From NCBI GenBank assembly GCA_014706295.1, contig JACSVZ010000028.1, positions 1,158,263 to 1,222,262 of the forward strand: a DNA stretch of 64,000 bases, in the 5' to 3' direction. Below are positions 1-13,600 of the stretch, piece after piece. Position numbers and translations under genes: made by a program. Source of the DNA: Lycocorax pyrrhopterus obiensis. Taxonomy: Eukaryota > Chordata > Aves > Passeriformes > Paradisaeidae. The notes beneath the pieces were generated by a model. That model made no database searches and was not told the DNA's origin. It saw nothing but the letters and a program-made list of their open reading frames with translations. Every line of letters begins with the position of its first letter. The first letter of the stretch is position 1.

Positions 1-694
1 TTCCCTCCAGCTGGGATTGGCCATGTGTGGAATTTTCTGGAGAGGGAAGTGCTGGGAAAGGCAGCAACACCTCCCTCTCTGTGCCCCCCTGGCTGCTGGG
101 GTGAGGGATGAGGGAGGATGGAGGGTTTGGGGTACTCAGAGGGGAGGGATGAAGGAAGGATGGAGGGTTTGGGGTCTGGCAGTGCCCAGCAACACCAAGA
201 CCCTCGGAGGTCCCAGCCCAGCACCGGGCACGGGGCCATCCCCCCTGCTCCTCACCCACCCAGGGGCAGGGCCAGCTCCCTGCGGGGTCATCCCGAGCTC
301 CAGGGAGAAAAGCCAGCGAGGTCCAGAGCAAACCAGAGCCGGGAGGAGCCAGTGGGAACAGCAGAGCTGCCACAAAGGCCGGGACAGAAACTCTCCAAGA
401 CAAAGTCAAAAAGGTGACGCTTCGCAAACTCAAAAGCAACAACGTTTTGCCACCAAAGAGCACAGGAGGAGCTTTGGCTCTGGGGCCAAAGGCTGGGACA
501 GAGAAGTGGAGGGGCCGGAGCGGCGGCAGCGCCCGGGCCCTGCCCTCGCACCCGCCCGGGACGGGCTCGGGACTCAAAGAAACCTGAATTGGAGTTACCG
601 AGGTAGTTGGCTAAAAACTGAGATTCCCCCACCCGGCATCTTCTGGAAGGACCCCCCTGCCCTGCTCCTGCTCATGTGCCAGGTGTGCCCAGGT

Positions 695-835
695 GTGGGG
701 GTGGCCTGCAGGTCACTGTCCCCATCCCTGGGAGTGGGGGTGGCCTGCAGGTCACAGTCACTGTCCCCAGGCCTGGGGTGTCCTGCAGGTCACAGTCACT
801 GTCCCCAGGCCTGGGGTGTCCTGCAGGTCACGGCC
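695..835. repeat. 38-bp minisatellite, about 4 copies
   Basis: Four tandem copies each contain CCTGCAGGTCAC, starting near 705, 744, 782 and 820 (spacing 38-39 bp) and separated by CTGTCCCC-type spacers. It lies 3' of PIAS4. The rest of 1-1400 shows no supportable gene; the long plus-strand frames there have no recognisable protein features. Confidence 0.75.
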
Positions 836-1399
836 GCCGCCTCCAGAACCAACCTCAACGAAAAGGGAATGCGCAGCCCTTGTCAGTCTTCAAAAACACC
901 AAAGTTATTGCACTTCAAAAATACAACAGATTTGTGGTTCGAGCCCCCCCCTCCCACCCCCCGCCCCCCCATGGCTTCTGCTCAACTAAAACGAGTCACT
1001 ACTGCACAAATCTCTACATTTCCCTTGGGATTAGGTTAAAATTCCAAACGTGTCTCTTTACATGAGGTGCAGAGCTGCTGGAGCTCCGAGCTAGAACAGT
1101 GCGCTTCCAACCGGACATCTCACCCCGGCACCCCATGCCCCCATCCCCACCCCTACAAACCCCCCCTCTATCCTTGCTGGGTTACAGAACCCCCCCAGAC
1201 CCCTCCCCGCGCCCCCCTCCCGCCCCGCCCCGGACTCACACGTCCAGCAAAACCTTTAGATTAATTAAGGAATGGTTAATTAACAAGAGGATCAAACTGC
1301 ACACGGCTTTGGAGATGCAGGGGTGGGTGTCCTGGAGGTGTGCAGGGGAACTCCCCCGATCCTGGGATCCAGGTGAGGGAGGATCCTGCCTGGCTTAAG

Positions 1400-1681
1400 A
1401 CACTTTCCTTACTTCAGGCTCCAGTTCAGGGTCAGGCTCTGAGTGGGGTCGTCTTCCAACCAAGAAGCAGCTCAATGGTTTTTGTTTTGTTTTTGTTTGT
1501 GTTGTTTTTTGTTTTTTTCTTTTTTTTCTCTCGTTTTAATGAGTAATTTGGAATAGGAAAGTCACAGGAGATGAGGGAGGGAGGGAGATGAGGTGGGAGA
1601 GGACGTTCTCCCCCTCCTCCAGTTTAATAAGCACCAGAGTATTCAAGTCTGTCCGTTGGGAATTCCGAGCCGTGGCTGCAG
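1400..1681 (-). other. PIAS4: PIAS4 proximal 3'UTR with candidate poly(A) signals
   Basis: Sequence downstream of the PIAS4 stop. On the minus strand there are two ATTAAA variants (plus 1623-1628 and 1535-1540), and a long A-rich run follows on that strand (T-rich 1478-1530 on plus). I found no canonical AATAAA in this segment, so the 3' end is only approximate and could lie further toward position 1. Confidence 0.4.
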
Positions 1682-4600
1682 TCAGCAGGCAGAGACTAAA
1701 CCTTTCTCGTAAGAGCAGCGTCGTTTGGGCTGGGGTCCCTCATCGTCATCATCCTCCTCCTCGTCCTCCTCCTCGTCCTCCTCCGAGGATGAGCTGTCCA
1801 GTGTTAAATCCACAACGTCCGCGGGGGCTTTGCCGTTCTCGCCGTTGCCGTTGGGAGCGGCCAGCAGCCCGTTCACATCCGAGGAACCTGCGACGGGAGG
1901 GAGGCAAAGGAGGAAGTGAAACCCCTCGTGTCCAGCTCAGGGGATGATCCAACGCTCCTGGCTGGTGAGCCTGGACAAGGGAAGGCTCCAGGGAGAGCTG
2001 AGAGCCCCTTCCAGAGCCTAAAGGGGCTCCAGGAGAGCTGGAGAGGGACTTGGGACAAGGGATGGAGAGACAGGGCAAGGGGGAATGGCTTCCCACTGCC
2101 AGAGGGAATATTGGGGAGAAAATTCTTCCTTGTGAGGGTGGGCAGGCCCTGGCACAGGGTGCCCAGAGCAGCTGTGGCTGCCCCTGGATCCCTGGAAGTG
2201 TCCAGGGCCAGGTTGGACGGGGCTTGGAGCAGCCTGGGACAGTGGAAGTTGTCCCATGGCAGGGGTGGGACTGGATGACCCTGCAGGTCCCTTCCAATCC
2301 AAACCACTCTGGAATTCTGTGATTTCTCCCAGGGGTTTCCAGCCTCTCTCCCCAGGGAGACTCACCCAGAACCAGGATTGGACACTGAGGGCTGCAGCTC
2401 CGCTCCTTCTCGGCTCGGATGGGGCACCAGGAGCCATCCACCAGGTACTCGATCTCGTCTGCATCTTCACATTCCGTCAGGATCTTGGACAGGAGCCTGC
2501 AGAGGGGACAGGAGGAGCTGTCACACCCCTGGCAATCAGCAAGGTGTGTGCAGTGACCCTGCATTTAAAAGCAATCTGCTGCTGGCTCCCGAGCTCAGAG
2601 CCCTCGGAGTCATGGACTTTATTCCCCATAAAACCAGAGCGGGTTCTGACAGCGCAGATCCATCCCAGCCCTTCCTGTCCACGCACCCAAACCATCAAGT
2701 ACCAGCTTAATTAGGTGCAATTAAAGACAGCTTTGCCTCTTCACCCAGTTTCCCAGGCGCTGCTTCCACGCTGCTGCCCCATCCCAGGGCTGCTGCAGGG
2801 ACATTCCCAGGGACATTCCCAGGGAGGTTTTAGCAAAGGGTGAAATATCCTTGGGCATTGGGAGGTCAGCCACCCAACAAGCAGCACTTCCCTTCCTTCC
2901 CAGTTTTATTTCCCAAATCCCCACAGCAGCCACCAGAACAACATACGGAGCCTCCTGCAACAGGAAAACTGTGAAACCATGAAAATACACCCGGAATGAG
3001 GCCCTGATTCCAGAGAAACTGGGCACTTGCTTTATTCCCTGTATCCCACTGTTTGTCTGGGATGTTTATTTGGAAATGCTGCACTGCCAGGCCTCACTCC
3101 CTCCTGGACTTGAGCATTTTCCTCCAGGAGGAAGGAGAACTCCTAGTGGGAACTCTTCCAAGCTCAGGAAAACTTTGTGGCACCCCAGTGGGAGTGTTTC
3201 AGCTTTCCCCAGCTCCTGTAGGAATTGTTTCCACAGCCAATCCCATCACCCAGCATGGCAACCACCAAGCTGCAGCTCCCAAAAAGCTGACGAGGCCCTG
3301 AGGATCCCAGACCCGACCAACCACCTCCCTCCCTGCTCGGGAGCCTCCGGCTCTTTCTTGACTCCCAGCACCCAGCTGAGTGCCAGCTTCCCTCTCTCAG
3401 TTCCAGGGAATCTGGAAAGGACCTTCACCCAACAGAACTGGCACCAAACCCAAGCCCTAAGCAGGGACAAAAGTCTGTTGAGCCTTCCCCAGTGACATCC
3501 TGCTCCTCCTCATGCAGGACACAGGCACTGCCAACCCGTGGGGGTTCCACAATCCAACCCCTCACAGCTTCCCCTTCATCTCTCCCCTGTTAGAGATCTC
3601 CAAGGAACTGGATTTTCCTGTCGGGGTTGGCCAGGGGACAAAGCAAACAGGTTATCTGTGCTGAGGCTGCTCCAGGCTGCCTGGAAAGCCACAGCTCCTG
3701 GATCTACCCAGGGCCTGCAAAGGCAGTGACGCTCCAGGAACCCTCGGTGAGTCTGGGAACAGACTGGTCTGTGCACTTCCCTGTGCCAGGGGAGCTGCAG
3801 GCTCCCCAAACATTGCTCCAAACTCTCCCTGCTCTTGAGGGAACCTGCAGTAGAGGCCAATCACACAGCCACGAGGGTGGAGATAATTTCCCAGCAGGCA
3901 GGAACCACGTGTGTTGTTCCACCAGTCCTTGGCCAACACCTCGAGGATGTTGGTGGTCCCAGTCCACAAAAGGCTCCCAGCATTTGGGGGCAACAAAGCT
4001 GCTGCCAAACTCACCCCAAAAGTGCTGCACCACAAGCCTGTTCCCTCCCAGCCCATTCCCACTTGGTCTAACACAGCAAAACACTGAAACCAGAATATTA
4101 TGCACCAGCAGAATAAACTTTCAATAGTTTCAAGGTGGACTTCAGCCAAGAGCTGGATGCTGCCCCCAGTGGGGAAGGGGAAGGGGCACAGAGGTGCAAA
4201 ACTCACCCATCAATGATGAGCTGGTCATAGGGGGCAGGTTTGTCACACACAGGGCACATCCAAGTGGGCTTTTTCTCATTCATCTGTAGGTAGAAGACGG
4301 CATCAAAGCACTGCAGGTGTGCACAGGTCTCGGCCCGGCACGGCACAGACAGGCGCATCTTCACCAGCTGTGGGACCAGAGAGCAGAGCATCAGCCAGGA
4401 CACCTGGCAAGGAACCCCCAGATCCCCTCAGAAGGAAAAACATTTGTGAGTTTGCAGAGCTGGTCTGGGAGCACAGTTTGGGTTTTGACAAAACCAGACT
4501 ACAACAGAGCTGGAGCCCCTCGGCTCTGGAGCAAACTGGGAGAGCTGGGGAGGTTCAGCCGTTCCAGTGCCTGAAGGGGCTCCACGAGAGCTGGAGACGG

Positions 4601-7600
4601 ACTTGGGACAAGGGATGGAGGGACAGGACACAGGGAATGGCTTCCCACGGGCAGAGGGAATATTGGGAAGGAATTGTTCCCTGGGAGGGTGGGGAGGCCC
4701 TGGCACAGGGTGCCCAGAGCAGCTGTGGCTGCCCCTGGATCCCTGGAAGTGTCCAAGGCCAGGTTGCAGCAGCCTGGGACAGTGGAAGGTGTCCCTGCCA
4801 TGGTAGGGGTGGCACTGGATGGTTTTAAGTTCCCTGCCAACCCAAACTCTGATTCCATGGCCCTGCAGGGACTCACCGGACAGATGAGCGACACTCGGAC
4901 ACCTGTGGTGGCGATTTCACTGTCTGGGTCCAGGCGTAGCTTCTCTTTCACTGCAGGGAGAGCAGAGGGCACAACATTTAACAAACTTCAGCCCTTGGCA
5001 GCAAGGTGCAGCACAGGGGAAGCAGCTCACGCCGGCCCTGGGCTGTGTACAGATCATTTTCCCTGCCAGGGAGGGAATGAGCACATGGATTCAGCTCCAG
5101 CCTAGGCATGGTGGGGTTTGTTCCCTCCTCAGCTCAGTGGCAGCAGGATGGGGAGGAAGTGTCTCCCCCTGACATTTCCAGTGAGCAACCAGTCACACTG
5201 AGAGGGAAAACACATCCCATCCTTTTTCCACCAGGTTATCAAGCCTGCTCTCAGCACTGCTGGGCTGTCACTGTTCGGCTTCTACGCTGGCCAGCTCCTT
5301 TATTCCAGCAGAACATTCCACAGGAACCACAAGAGGCCCAGAGGTACCCAGGCAGACAGCTCAGAGCAAGGCAGCCATGCACAACCAGGCACAGCAGCCA
5401 TCCAGCACAGATCTGGGAAGAATCAGATGTTAGGAAAGGAGGAATCCTGCCCCCACTGCTGCAGCCTGAAAGGGAACCCAGAGGAGCAGCAGGGAAATCA
5501 AAGAAAGCAGCAGATGGGCAGGTCCCACATGGGCAGGTCCCACACCGAGGTGCAAAAATCAACAAAACGAGCTTTGAACTGCTCCCCAACTCCTGAGGAG
5601 GAGCTGCTGCTCCCACTGCTGTCTGCGACTGCCTCTGACACTTCCATCACCATTTTTCTTTGGAGCAAGTCAACCATTTCTTTTGACCTTTTCAGATCAT
5701 AACAAGATGTCCCCAGACAATGAGGCTACATGCAGCTCTGCAACACCCAGCTTTAATTAGAGAGGGACTTCTCAGATGCGAAATTCCCAGGAGATTACAA
5801 GATTTGGGCTTGTTTTCCTCACATTAGGAGCCTTTTCATCCAAGCTTAATTTTTTATGAAGTTCTTTGTAAGAGCCTTCTCTGTGCATCAATTACTGGGA
5901 GACATGGGAAGGAGAATTTTCTAGGATCTCCCGATCAGGACTGAGCTGTTTTGGATCCAAAGCCATAATCTGTTCTCAGACCATGTTCCTGTATTAAATT
6001 CTACAGAATTTTATGCAGAAGAAGATGAGTCAGCAGTGAGATGTGAATGAAGCCAAAGGGCAGCTTCAGGGACAAGGAGTTGTTTGCAGAGCAGTGCAGA
6101 GCTAGAAAAGCAAAGTTTAGGAACTCCTGAGCTTGGCCAGTTCTGGATATCCAAACAACTTCCCAGCAGGAAAACAAAGGAGATGAAATAAGACATTGCT
6201 CTTATTTGTTTTATTCAAAGTCACCAAATACAACTGATGTCTGCCCCGAAATCCAGGTGTCTGAAGGCTGGATACACCTGGAATCATCACCTTCCCCATG
6301 AACTACAATCTACCCTCAAGAGTGACAGGCTGGGAAAGTTCAGCCTGGAGAAGACAAGGTTGAGTGGAGACCTCACAGCAGCATTCCAGTACCTGAAGGG
6401 CTACAGGGATGCTGGAAAGGGGCTCTTCATCAGGAATTGCAGTGACAGGACAAGGGGGAATGGCTTGAAGAGGGGAAATTTTGGTCAGATGTCAGGAGGA
6501 AATTCCTCTCTGTGAGGGAGGTGAGGCCCTGGCACAGGGTGCCCAGAGCACCTGTGGCTGCCCCTGGATCCCTGGAAGTGTCCAAGGCCAGGCTTGGACA
6601 GGGCTTGGAGCAGCCTGGGACAGTGGGAGGTGTCCCTGCCCATAGCAGAGGTGGCACTGGGTGGGCTTTGAGGTCCTTCCAACCCAAACCATTCTGAGAT
6701 TCTCTGATTGTTTCTTATCCTTGGGAAGAGTTTTCCAGGATCTGGACAGTTTTAAAGACCATCAGGATCCACAGGGCCAGTTCTCCCACGCAGAACTAAG
6801 CAGTGAGAAGGTTTTGTCCAGCAACTTGAAAAACTGGGAATCTTCCACACTCATGAGCTCCAGGTCAGGTTCCACCTTGGAAAGGTAATTTCCCCTCATT
6901 TCCAGTAACGTTTTACATGTGCCTCATACCAGGATGATTTACCTGAGTGGTTTGGGATAAGCATCTCTGGGGACCATCTCTTCTCTGAAGCTCTCAAGGC
7001 ATATCAAAGTGCTGCTGGTGACATCCCACTGCCAGCCCCAAGAGTCCCCAGGGACTGGGGCAGCAGGGCATTGTCACCAGGATCCCTTGCTCCAGAAATC
7101 TCCTTTGGAAATCACGAGGGTCAGTGCAGCTCATACTGACTCGGGTGAAGGCATGAAGCCCTTCCAGTCACAACGACACCGGCACGACACGACCTGGGAC
7201 AAATCCTAAATCCAACTACAGAGCTGCTGCAGAGCCACCAGAACCACGGGTTTGGGGTGACCTCCCACAACTCACACACAGCTCAGCAAGTCTGTTCAGA
7301 TAAAAAGTGGGGTTTATACAAGTGGAGGAAAGCAGAGGTGTAAATGGTGGTGGCTGTTCCCCAGTAGATGCAGACAGGCCCTTCCCGAGCCACTCACCCA
7401 GCGCTTTGCAGAGCTCCGGGTGTTTGATCCCGATGGTTTTCAACCTCTGCAGCAGCTCTGCCGAGGTCATCTGCCTCACCAGGTACAGCCCCACCGAGTA
7501 GCTCTGTGGAGAGAGAAGGGAGAGGATGAGCAGGCTGCTCTGCAGGGCTGTCTGCGAATTCTGGGCATTGCCCGGGCTCTCACCTTGCCGTAGTTGCCCC

Positions 7601-10600
7601 AGGTGACTGTGATGCGGTTGGTGGCTGCTGACAGGTACATGAGGTGGGTGAGGTTGATGGGCCGGCAGGGCCTCTTGGGTTCCACCCCGGGTTTGTTTGA
7701 TGGGTAGTAGCCCTAAAGCAGCAAGGTTCAATACAGAGATTTATTTTTTACTCAAGGTACATCTATTGATCAGCTCCACTGAATTCCACTCGGCCCCAGG
7801 TCTCAAGAATGGGGGGAGAAGGAGCTGAATACAGTTGGAGCTCAAAGTAAACAGGATCGAGTCTTTACACAGAACAGTTCATTAACAACATGGCCAATCC
7901 ATCAGAAAATTAGCTTTAAACTCAGCAGTGCACTTCTATACCCTGATACTCATCAGGAAAGCATTTTCCTTCCAAATTCCCGAAATTTTCCTCCCAAATT
8001 TTCCTCCCCAATCCCCCAGTCCTTACCGGCACGGAGCAGTAGCTGTGGTTCACCTTCACGGCGATGTTGGGAGGGTACTGATCCTCCTGAGGGGAACTGG
8101 TGTCTGTGTAGCAGATTCTGGAGGGAAACAACACATCCCATAATATTCCCACACTCTGCACATCCCCAGCTCCCACAGGCCCCATCCCAATCCCAATCCA
8201 TGCTCCCTCAGCAAAGCCCAGCCAGGTGTGACTCTGCTGTTTCTGCTCGAGGTTCAAAAGGAGAGTTTAAGATGCTTCTGTGAGGCCCAGGAACAAACAG
8301 TTCACTGGAAATTCTCTCTGGAGCCATGAAATCCATGTTGAAACTTGCTGGGTTTTGCTGGAACATTCCCTCCTCCCCTGCTCTGCCCCGATGTTCAATG
8401 AACCCAGCCCAGACCTACCTTAGCACCACCTGAACCGATTTCACACCGGGTTGCAACTCCCTGGTAAATTAAAGAACGGAAACTTCAAATTAATTATGTA
8501 AAAAAATACCAAACAAACCCTACCCCAAAAGAATCACCCAAACCAGCCAGACTCAAGGACTTTAGTTGTTCATGATTTTTTTTAATAGACCTCTAAAAAT
8601 TACCTCCCAGAACTTTATTTAAATTGTACAATTCCCCCTGCAAATATCAGTGGTCCTGTAATTATTATTTTTTTTCCTGATGCACCAACCTACAGCTTTT
8701 CTCTGGGTTTTTAAAACTGTTCAGGTGCCTTCTGGTGATTTGTGAGAATTTATAAAAACTGGGTTTTAAGGTCAGGTTTACCTGACAGTGTTCAAGACTC
8801 TCTGTGTTTAATTATTCAGCTAAAGCTGTTCATGCAAACCAAGGGACTGAGCATTAAGGCACCACTGTGAATATTGCAACCTTCAGCAGGGCTATTCCTG
8901 ACAGGATTCTAACTGCAATCAGGAAAGAAATGGAAGACAGAACAAGGGTATTTTACTAGGAGGCAAAATAACCAAGATATTCTTTCTCCAGCTCTTTATT
9001 TTATCATAAAGAGAAATACTTCAAGGTTTTATGTTGAATTTTTGGAGGAATTCTTCTGCATGAAGGGAGCAGGTCAGCCAAGAGGAAACCTCCCTGCCTG
9101 CACTGCCACCTCTGAGGAGAGCCTTTGTTTGACTCAAAAGTTGCATCTGACAGAGGTCAGGGTAAATCCTAATCCAAGATGTTTCCTTAGGCAGCTCCTA
9201 CAGCACCGTCCCCACCAAGGAAGTTTCCTTTCAGATTCAAACAGCCTCACACTCTGCCTTTTGAACCTGGCATGCAAAGGAAAGGCTGCAGACATTCACA
9301 CCACCAGCTCAGCAGAGAATTTAGGTCATTGATGATTTCATCCCGCTTTTCCTGCCCAAATGCACCATTCCAGAGGGAGATGAGAGCAGCACAAGTGAAA
9401 CTTAAGGACCTGGATGGGTGAATTTGCAGCTCCCACTCCCCCAAAGCTCTTTGCTTTACATGAGAAGCAGCCTGGTGTCCTCAAACAAATCCTGTTTCCT
9501 TGCAGAGAACAAAAGCTTCCACAGGGAGGGAACACGGAGGAATTATGGAATTATGCAGCTGTATTTTCTTGAACTGTTAATACCCAGTGAGAAGTACCTG
9601 GAATTTCTGATCAGCTCCACTTGTCTTGGTGTTAATGCAAAAATGCACGGACTTTCCTGAAGCTTCTCATTATTCTGTGGAACTGAGCAGGGAAGAAAAG
9701 AGTGTCCATCAAACTGATAACACCAGCTCTGAGCACAAGGTGATTGTTATGCTCTGTTTATCTCCAAGTCTTGTTTTCTCCCACACCCCTGTGCCAGAAT
9801 TCCAGTTTTCACCTGTTTTCGCAATTCTGCTTTGATTAGAGCTTTGCTCATTGATTGTTCAGTACAACCAGCACAGGCTTTGGGTTTGATTTTTCACCTT
9901 TTTTATTATTTTCCTCCTCCCAAATAGTTCAAGAGCCATCAGTTCACCACATCAGTGGTGTCACAGTGTGACCACATCCTCAAGGAGCCCAAGAGGAGAC
10001 CTGAGCCTGACACAAAAGCATGAAACCACCAGACTGAGCAGGCGGGTTCTGGAAAAGAAAGAAAACAACTCCAGCAACAAAAAAGATTAGCTCAGATAAT
10101 AAAAAAGCAGCACAAAAAGCAGCTGGAAGAGACAAAACACGACTTCCAACCTCCTGACCTTGAGGGTGGGACAGCAGCTCACCCTCAGAGAGGCTTAACT
10201 GGAACCCAGCATTAACTGTGGCCTTTTGCACACTGATAATTTTAACATCAAGTGCATTTAATACGGTGAAAATTAAGCCTGAGACATGGGAAACTTTCGT
10301 TACAACCTTTACTTCAACTCAAACATGTTTTATTTTCAGTTTTGTGTCTCCCAGCAAAGTTCAGACCCTGAGCTGGTACAAGTCACGCGAGGAACACAAA
10401 GAGGAAGTGCTAAAACAGCTTTTTTAAAATTATTTAGCAAGAATTGGGTGTTTTGCTTTGCATCACTTCCATTGCAAGGTTTTTCAAAGCCAACAGAATT
10501 TCAGAAGTAGGAAAGTGCACTTTTGTATGAAAAAGAGGAGATAAAGGAAGGATGAAACCTCAGCAGCTCTTGGAAGACCTGGTGACAACCTGAGTCACTC

Positions 10601-13600
10601 CAGGTGCTTCCCTTTGGTCCCTTTTCTGCTTTAAAAATGCAAACGGAGCATGCAAAAATAAATTTCAGAAGTAACAATTAAGATATCTTTACGGAACTTC
10701 CGTTCAATTCCAGTTTCCATCGAAATATCTCCTGACCAAAACAACCAGCAGAAAATAAAGCATTTTATGAGGTATTTTTAGAAAGTGATGATTGACAAGG
10801 ACAATAACAAAAAGTAATTTTAACGTTTCTGATTAAGAACCTGCCCATAAACAGTGTCCTGCTGATTGTTCAGCCACACAAAGACAAAGCAAACCTGATT
10901 AGGAAAAGTGAGAAGCTGCTCATGGTTTACTTTGCATTTATATCAGCTCACTCTTCCTCTATAAAAAATATAAATTGCTGCTGCAAAAGAAGCCCAAAAT
11001 CTGAGAAGTGCAACCTCAGGGTACCTGATCAGGCGTTCAGCTGTTACTGAGCAGCCAGGGAAAACAGGTATTAAACTCCATCCTTAAATTCCCTCCAACT
11101 GGGTGCGCACTGCCCAAATCTGGGATTTCAGCTGGCCCACAATGGACCCAATTTATCTGTTTTTAACTGGAGCACCTTTACCTGAAGCAGGAGTAACAGT
11201 CATTTGAGAATTCCCCAGGGACTCTGCTGCCCTGCAACCCAAACGAGGCAGCGCCCACCTCACACCTCACCTTTGATCCCAAGGCAATCATCTCCAAGAG
11301 GCAGGAGAGCCTTTTCATTAAGGAATGTGCTTCCAACTGAAGCCTGGAACACATAAATTAAACCTCCCCTACTCCCAACCATGGCCACATGCTTAAAATA
11401 TCCCTTTTGTAGCCCAGGGAAAGGGGTTTCTAACTGGATCTGGGGTTTTGAATCAGGCAGTGGCACATTTTGAGTTTGCCAGGAGCTCAGCAGCAAAGGG
11501 CAACAGCTGAGACACACAGGGCTGAGATAACCCCAGTTTTGGGGAGCCACAAAGGCTTCTTCATTCCCATCAGCGTCCCAGAAGGAATTGGAGTTGCAGG
11601 ACACCAGGCTGGGGAAATAAAAGAAGGGTCTGGAAGAGTCGTTGGGTTCTGGGGGCTGGCTGGGAGCATGAGACCTGAACATCTGCTGGTGCCCAGCTCC
11701 TCCTGGCTCCACAGAAACCACTCTCACCAGAAGGGAAAATCAGCCAGAAACGCTCCAGGGACCTGGCTGGCCCAGGGGAGGTGTCACCTGCCAGGGGGAG
11801 AGGCTGCATTTAATGAGCCCTCGGTTCTGAGCTGATGTAGGGGAGGTTTAATGCCAACTCTGAACAAAATCTGGTAACCACAGCGAGCGTGTCCGGGCTC
11901 TCCTGCCCCTGGATGCTTCCACCTCTTGGAAATGTGTTTTCCTTCAAAATCCCATATTGGAATTGCTGACTAACACACATTTTACACTGAACAAACCCAT
12001 TCCCCAAACAATTATAATGTTTTAGCTTGGCTCTGTCACCACTCAGCTGTTTTGTCACAGCATTAATGCCTTCACATGAAGAAGGAATTATATAAAATCT
12101 GACTAATTAGTCCTTTTTCTTTTTGTTTCTGCACAATCAAATCTTTATCTATTTTTCTCCTCCAAGCCACAACAAATATTTTTTCAGCAAAGCCAGACCA
12201 GCTCAAGTTGTAGAATCATTTAGTAGAGAATTCTGACATTACCACATGAATTTATGAGACACTCAGCAGAACACAACTTCTCCTCTGGACACACTGAATT
12301 TGCTACCAGAACATTCTATTTAACAGCAGTTAACAATACTCTTTGTTTCTCCAAACTAAAATAACGAAAAATCAGTCTCCACACCCCAGGGAAAAAGCTC
12401 TTCTTCCAGTTTTACTGGTTACCCCTCAAAATACACAGCACCACACAAAAATAACTGTGACAAGCACCAAAAAAATAGTCAAAAATACAGTTTGCCACCC
12501 TCTTTCACCCATTGGATGCTTCAGGTCAGGGATTTTTAGTGCTGAAAAGCAGCATTAGTGTAGAATATGGCACCATATTCCACAGGAGCCAAACAAGGTG
12601 GGATTCCAAGTTACATCCCAAAGTGACCACATTCCAGGTCTGAGGAAAGAGAGGAAATCACAGGAGCAGAGAATGGTTTGGGTTGGAAGGGACCTGAAGG
12701 ATCATCCCATTCCATCCCACAGGCAGGGACACCTCCCACTGTCCCAGGCTGCTCCAGCCCGGCCTTGGACACTTCCAGGGATCCAGGGGCAGCCACAGCT
12801 GCTCTGGGCACCCTGTGCCAGGGCCTGGCACCCTCCCAGGGAACAATTCCTTCCCAACAGCCCATCTAAATCTCTCCTCTTTTAGTTTAAAACCATTCCC
12901 CCTTTCCCAGCACTCACTCTCTGTGTAAAAAGCCGCTCTCCCTCTTTTATCAGCCGCCTTTAAGCGCTGGCAAGCCCAGAGATAAATATTCTTCTGTAAA
13001 TTCTGAGCATGAGAGGAGAGAGATAGGGGAGAGGAGGGGTCTCACCACCAAGTCCATCAGCCTCTCCTGCCACATGATTTAGAGATCCTTGAAAACCCAG
13101 GTTTTTCACCACCACCACCACACTCCCAACTCACCTAATTCTGTCGGCTTTAACAGCTCGTCCAGGGTGGTATAAAAGGGCAGCTTCACCAGGCGAACCT
13201 CGGGCTTGGCCACTTTGGGGGGCAACCTGCCCAGTCCGTTCAGGTATTTGCCATAGAGGGCAGGATAGTCAATGTTGGTGGTGGGCAGAGTCCGAGCCAC
13301 GGCGCTGCCGCGGTCGTAGGACGAGTGCAGGGGCAGGGCCTCCGCCCGGTGCTGCGGCGGCGGCGGCGGCTGCGCCACATCCGAGCCCTTCTTGTTGTAG
13401 CGGGTCTCGTAGAGCTCCTTGATCTTCTTGAACACCTCAGGGCTGCAGTCAAACTGGACCAGCTGCAAAGCTCGGGTCACTAGTTCGTGTTTTAGTCCGC
13501 TTTTACTCCTGCCAACAAAACCCAGCAACATCTGAAGATCTGAGACTCGGAAACTCATCACCATGTTCTAGGGGATAAAAAATTAAAAGATGTTCTCATA

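Noticed and set aside
17..1039. 340-codon plus-strand frame at the window start
   Set aside because: Covers a 38-bp minisatellite and proline-rich low-complexity sequence antisense to PIAS4 flanking DNA; no family resemblance.
2050..2325. Recurrent short frames with [16 protein letters not shown] and similar peptides
   Set aside because: The same peptide appears at 4.7, 6.5, 12.7, 18.1, 21.3 and 23.3 kb. It is the translated 3' block of CR1 fragments, not a gene family.
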